A DNA stretch of 6,796 nucleotides, from assembly GCA_003022985.1 (NCBI GenBank), contig PXTV01000073.1, forward strand, positions 1-6,796, read 5' to 3'. Every line of letters starts with the position of its first letter. The first letter of the stretch is position 1. The notes below the pieces were generated by a model, which saw nothing but the letters and a program-made list of their open reading frames with translations, did no database searches and was not told where the DNA came from. The translations under genes were made by a program, and so were the position numbers. Origin of the DNA: Bacteroidetes bacterium SW_11_45_7 (GTDB taxonomy: Bacteria; Bacteroidota; Bacteroidia; Chitinophagales; SW-11-45-7). Positions 4,188 through 6,796 of the stretch are shown one piece after another.

Positions 4188-6796
4188 ATGGTCAATGATA
4201 ATCCATCTATAAGCTTGAAACATTCAAGAACCACAATTTTTAATTACGGCCATCTCATTTGTTTGATTGGCGTGTTATCTTTTTGTCTTTGCGTTCAACC
4301 CAATCAAACCTTAGCACAATGCCCGTCTTGTCCCCCTGGCGGTTCCCCGCCCCCTGGTGACAAATGCGTGAACGCTGTTGAGCTGGATACATTACCTATG
4401 CCAAATCCGTGTAATGGCGCATCAGATGAAGGCGTTGGCGATACTGTCAGCTTTAATCTTACCAACGTTTGTGCCACACCGGGCAGCCCTTATCTGCATG
4501 TAACAGGCTGTCAAACAAACAACGACATGGCTAATCCTGCCGATGATATATGGACAAGAGTATATGTTACGGGCTCCGATCTCTATCTTTCGCTCAATAG
4601 TGGTTTGAGTAATACCAGCGTTGGTATTTGGGATGGTGATACGTGCAACTCGATAGTAGGCGTTGCATGTGCAAGAACAGGAGGCGGTAACCTTACAACT
4701 ACTTTCAACGGCTTATCACCCGGTTATCATTATATCCAAATTAGTGGCGACAGCATTGGTGATCAATGCGACATCGATTTATCATTAAGCAATGATAATA
4801 ACTGTCAAAACTGTGTAGTCAATGATAATCTCGATATCTCACCGCTTCCGGTAAACGGCTCTTATTCAGCGGGCACAACTGTTGAAATTTGCTATACCAT
4901 CACTAACTATAATCAAGCGAACAATAACTGGATGCATGGTGTACAATTTGATATAGGTGAAGGCTGGGACGAATCATCGCTCATTAAAAATCCTGCCAAT
5001 TCCTGTGACGGTGCCGGTAAATGGGACTGGTATGATACGATTGTTGCTGACGGAACAGGAGATACACTTGGGCCTGGTTTTTTCTATGAAAAAGATAACC
5101 CTCCAAATAACAATCCCGGTGATAATTTTGGTGACAATTGTGGAGGTGTTGCGAATGTGAACTGGGAATTTTGCATACAGCTTACAACGCCTACCTGCGA
5201 TACAGCTAATCTTGATGGCTCGGATCTCAGTATCGATATAACCACTTATGCAGACGGGGAAAGCGGAAGCTGGAGTCAATATGCCTGTGCTGTTGATCCT
5301 ACTATCAACTTTAGCGCCATCCTTTACTGCTGTACTGAGCCCTTAACCTCCTCATCAGGAGCAACATGTCCGGGGGGAAATGATGGATGGGCTTCTGCAA
5401 CAGGAACTGGCGATAGCCCCTGGCAATACACATGGAGGGATACAAGCGGGAATGTGTTACGCGACACAAGTGGCTTGCAAGGATCGGATACGCTACAAAA
5501 CATGCCGGCAGGAGACTATATTGTGGAAGTGGCCGACTCGAACGGTTGCACAGGTTTTGATACAGTGGCCGTTAGCGAGCCCTTGGGGTGGGATCTTTCT
5601 TTTGATACAACCAATGTTGGTTGCAACGGAGGATCAGATGGGGCCCTGGATTTGACTGTCAATGGTGCCAATCCTTCCTATACATATTTATGGTCGACCG
5701 GTGACACAACAGAAGATATAAGCAATCTGGCTGCCGATACATTTAGCGTAACCGTCACTGACAGTTTGCAATGTACTTACACCGATAGTGCCGTAGTAAA
5801 TGAGTCGCCCGGCATGACGTTATCCGGCTCTGTGACAGACGCAGCGTGCAATGATTCCACGGACGGTAGCATCGATTTAACGGTTACAGGTGGTACAACA
5901 CCATATGCCTATAACTGGTCGGGCGGATCAACAACGCAGGACACTGCCAACATTGGAGCCGGTAATTATACGGTTACAGTAACGGATACCAACGGGTGTC
6001 AAAAAACCACCTCATTTACAGTTAATGAGCCGCCACCATTGGCGTTAAGTACAACTACCAACCCTGTTTCGTGCTACGGTGGTACTGATGGTTCAATTGA
6101 TCTTTCAGTCAGTGGCGGCACAGGGAATTACGCCTATAATTGGAGCAGCGGGTCAACAAGCCAGGATACCACAGGTGTGGAAGCGGGAACTTACACCGTG
6201 ACTGTGACAGATGGCAACGGCTGTAGTGTTACTCATACAGATATTGTTGATGAGCCCGATTCGCTTATCACACAGGCAGACAGTGTACCGGTTCAGTGCT
6301 TTGGCAATAGCTTAGGGAAGGCAATTGCCTTGCCAAGTGGCGGCACCAATCCGTACTCGTATTCCTGGAACGATCCTTCTTCCCAACAAGACTCCATCGC
6401 TACAGGCCTTCAAGCTGATACGTTCTCAGTAACGGTAACTGACGATAACGGGTGCCCGGATTCAGCCACTGTTGCTGTTACCCAGCCTGACAGCATTTCA
6501 ATCGATTTGGATACTACAGATGTTACTTGCAACAACGGCTCTGATGGGGCTGTCAATGCAACCGTTACAGGTGGCGCCCCGCCTTATACCTATCAATGGA
6601 GTAATGGTGACACAAGCCAAAACATCAATAATCTTAGCCCTGGCAACTACTGCCTCACAGTAACCGATTCCAATAGTTGCACAAAAGTGGTTTGTGCTCA
6701 AGTTAATGAGCCCCCGCCTATTTCTTTAGCTACCTCTTCCCAAGATGCGAATTGCGGCCAACCGGATGGATGGGCTTCTGTCTCGGCTAATGGCGG
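4188..6796 (+). CDS. Giant SprB-repeat surface adhesin, 3' end outside the window (partial)
   Basis: The frame is open for 869 codons and runs off the window. A long signal peptide (n-region about 20 residues, hydrophobic core HLICLIGVLSFCLCV) is predicted to be cleaved at TLA|Q, residues 43/44. A short Cys/Pro/Gly linker follows. Residues about 60-207 resemble the PPC-like beta-sandwiches of Bacteroidota surface proteins (CVNAVEL, PADDIWTRV, GIWDGDTC). Residues about 208-382 form a Trp/Gly/Cys-rich module that I cannot name (GEGWDESSL, GKWDWYD, GPGFFYE, DGESGSW). From residue 386 there are tandem SprB repeats (PF13573 type). Family knowledge: SprB-like proteins are exported by the T9SS, usually through a C-terminal type B sorting domain, and act in gliding or adhesion. 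That domain is not in view, so the export route is inferred. ATG 4188 is the only in-frame ATG after the TGA at 4149; GTG 4182 and TTG 4179 are weaker options. Confidence 0.9.
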   Translation, partial: MVNDNPSISLKHSRTTIFNYGHLICLIGVLSFCLCVQPNQTLAQCPSCPPGGSPPPGDKCVNAVELDTLPMPNPCNGASDEGVGDTVSFNLTNVCATPGSPYLHVTGCQTNNDMANPADDIWTRVYVTGSDLYLSLNSGLSNTSVGIWDGDTCNSIVGVACARTGGGNLTTTFNGLSPGYHYIQISGDSIGDQCDIDLSLSNDNNCQNCVVNDNLDISPLPVNGSYSAGTTVEICYTITNYNQANNNWMHGVQFDIGEGWDESSLIKNPANSCDGAGKWDWYDTIVADGTGDTLGPGFFYEKDNPPNNNPGDNFGDNCGGVANVNWEFCIQLTTPTCDTANLDGSDLSIDITTYADGESGSWSQYACAVDPTINFSAILYCCTEPLTSSSGATCPGGNDGWASATGTGDSPWQYTWRDTSGNVLRDTSGLQGSDTLQNMPAGDYIVEVADSNGCTGFDTVAVSEPLGWDLSFDTTNVGCNGGSDGALDLTVNGANPSYTYLWSTGDTTEDISNLAADTFSVTVTDSLQCTYTDSAVVNESPGMTLSGSVTDAACNDSTDGSIDLTVTGGTTPYAYNWSGGSTTQDTANIGAGNYTVTVTDTNGCQKTTSFTVNEPPPLALSTTTNPVSCYGGTDGSIDLSVSGGTGNYAYNWSSGSTSQDTTGVEAGTYTVTVTDGNGCSVTHTDIVDEPDSLITQADSVPVQCFGNSLGKAIALPSGGTNPYSYSWNDPSSQQDSIATGLQADTFSVTVTDDNGCPDSATVAVTQPDSISIDLDTTDVTCNNGSDGAVNATVTGGAPPYTYQWSNGDTSQNINNLSPGNYCLTVTDSNSCTKVVCAQVNEPPPISLATSSQDANCGQPDGWASVSANG
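5343..6796 (+). repeat. Tandem SprB protein repeats, six complete units and one partial
   Basis: Units end at a conserved (E/Q)P or ESP and are 74-80 residues long. Base ranges are R0 5343-5582, R1 5583-5810, R2 5811-6032, R3 6033-6257, R4 6258-6488, R5 6489-6713, and R6 from 6714 to the window end. The shared pattern is: Cys near residue 13, a DG turn, a Gly-rich turn, YxYxW, a short variable loop, AGxYTVTVTD, then a second Cys in NGC. Each unit is probably an Ig-like beta-sandwich. R4 is the most divergent. The repeats are at protein level, because the DNA of neighbouring units differs strongly at synonymous sites. Confidence 0.9.

Noticed and set aside
4308..4322. Lipobox in the adhesin (TLAQC)
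   Set aside because: A lipobox needs Gly, Ala or Ser just before Cys; here it is Gln. Ordinary signal peptidase cleavage before the Gln fits better.
4974..5279. Minus-strand open frame of 101 codons inside the adhesin gene
   Set aside because: It lies wholly within a well-supported coding frame on the plus strand and resembles no family I know. It is a by-product of the opposite strand's codon use.
5343..6796. CRISPR-like or DNA tandem repeat array
   Set aside because: The periodicity is about 225 bases in one continuous reading frame, with conserved protein motifs but divergent DNA. These are protein domain repeats.

Overview
The window looks like chromosomal DNA from a member of the Bacteroidota. 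The reasons are a Bacteroidota-type uracil phosphoribosyltransferase, a PorP/SprF-family outer-membrane protein, an OmpA-family protein built like PorE of the type IX secretion system (T9SS), and the start of a very large SprB-repeat surface protein. A TAnnTTTG-type promoter element and mature N-termini that all begin with Gln fit the same phylum. I cannot name the genus.

Layout, all on the plus strand. Bases 1-101 may be the tail of an unidentified gene. upp follows (182-832): it salvages uracil and has no evident link to the rest. Its downstream gap holds a nested AT-rich hairpin that probably ends upp transcription; the best promoter candidate for the next genes overlaps it. Next come porP/sprF-like (983-2008) and the TPR / beta-propeller / OmpA gene (2032-4029), only 23 bp apart and probably co-transcribed. 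A 158-bp gap with a perfect 7-bp inverted repeat separates them from a giant adhesin gene. That gene starts at 4188 and is still open at the window end: 869 codons are visible, without a stop.

How the genes may work together. In characterised Bacteroidota, SprF/PorP-type proteins are needed to export or anchor specific large T9SS cargo. PorE-type proteins bind peptidoglycan and link outer-membrane T9SS parts to the cell wall. The cargo is often a filamentous SprB-like adhesin used in gliding or attachment. I infer that the three genes form one cargo-specific export and surface-display unit, although the cargo's C-terminal sorting domain lies outside the window.

The families are known, so I do not claim a new system. 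The points most worth checking are: the gene order (PorP, then PorE-like, then cargo); the lack of a lipobox in the PorE-like protein; two DGWAS-type SprB units 461 codons apart that share 16 identical bases while neighbouring units have scrambled codons; the near absence of basic residues in the repeat array; and an unnamed Trp/Gly/Cys-rich module before the repeats.
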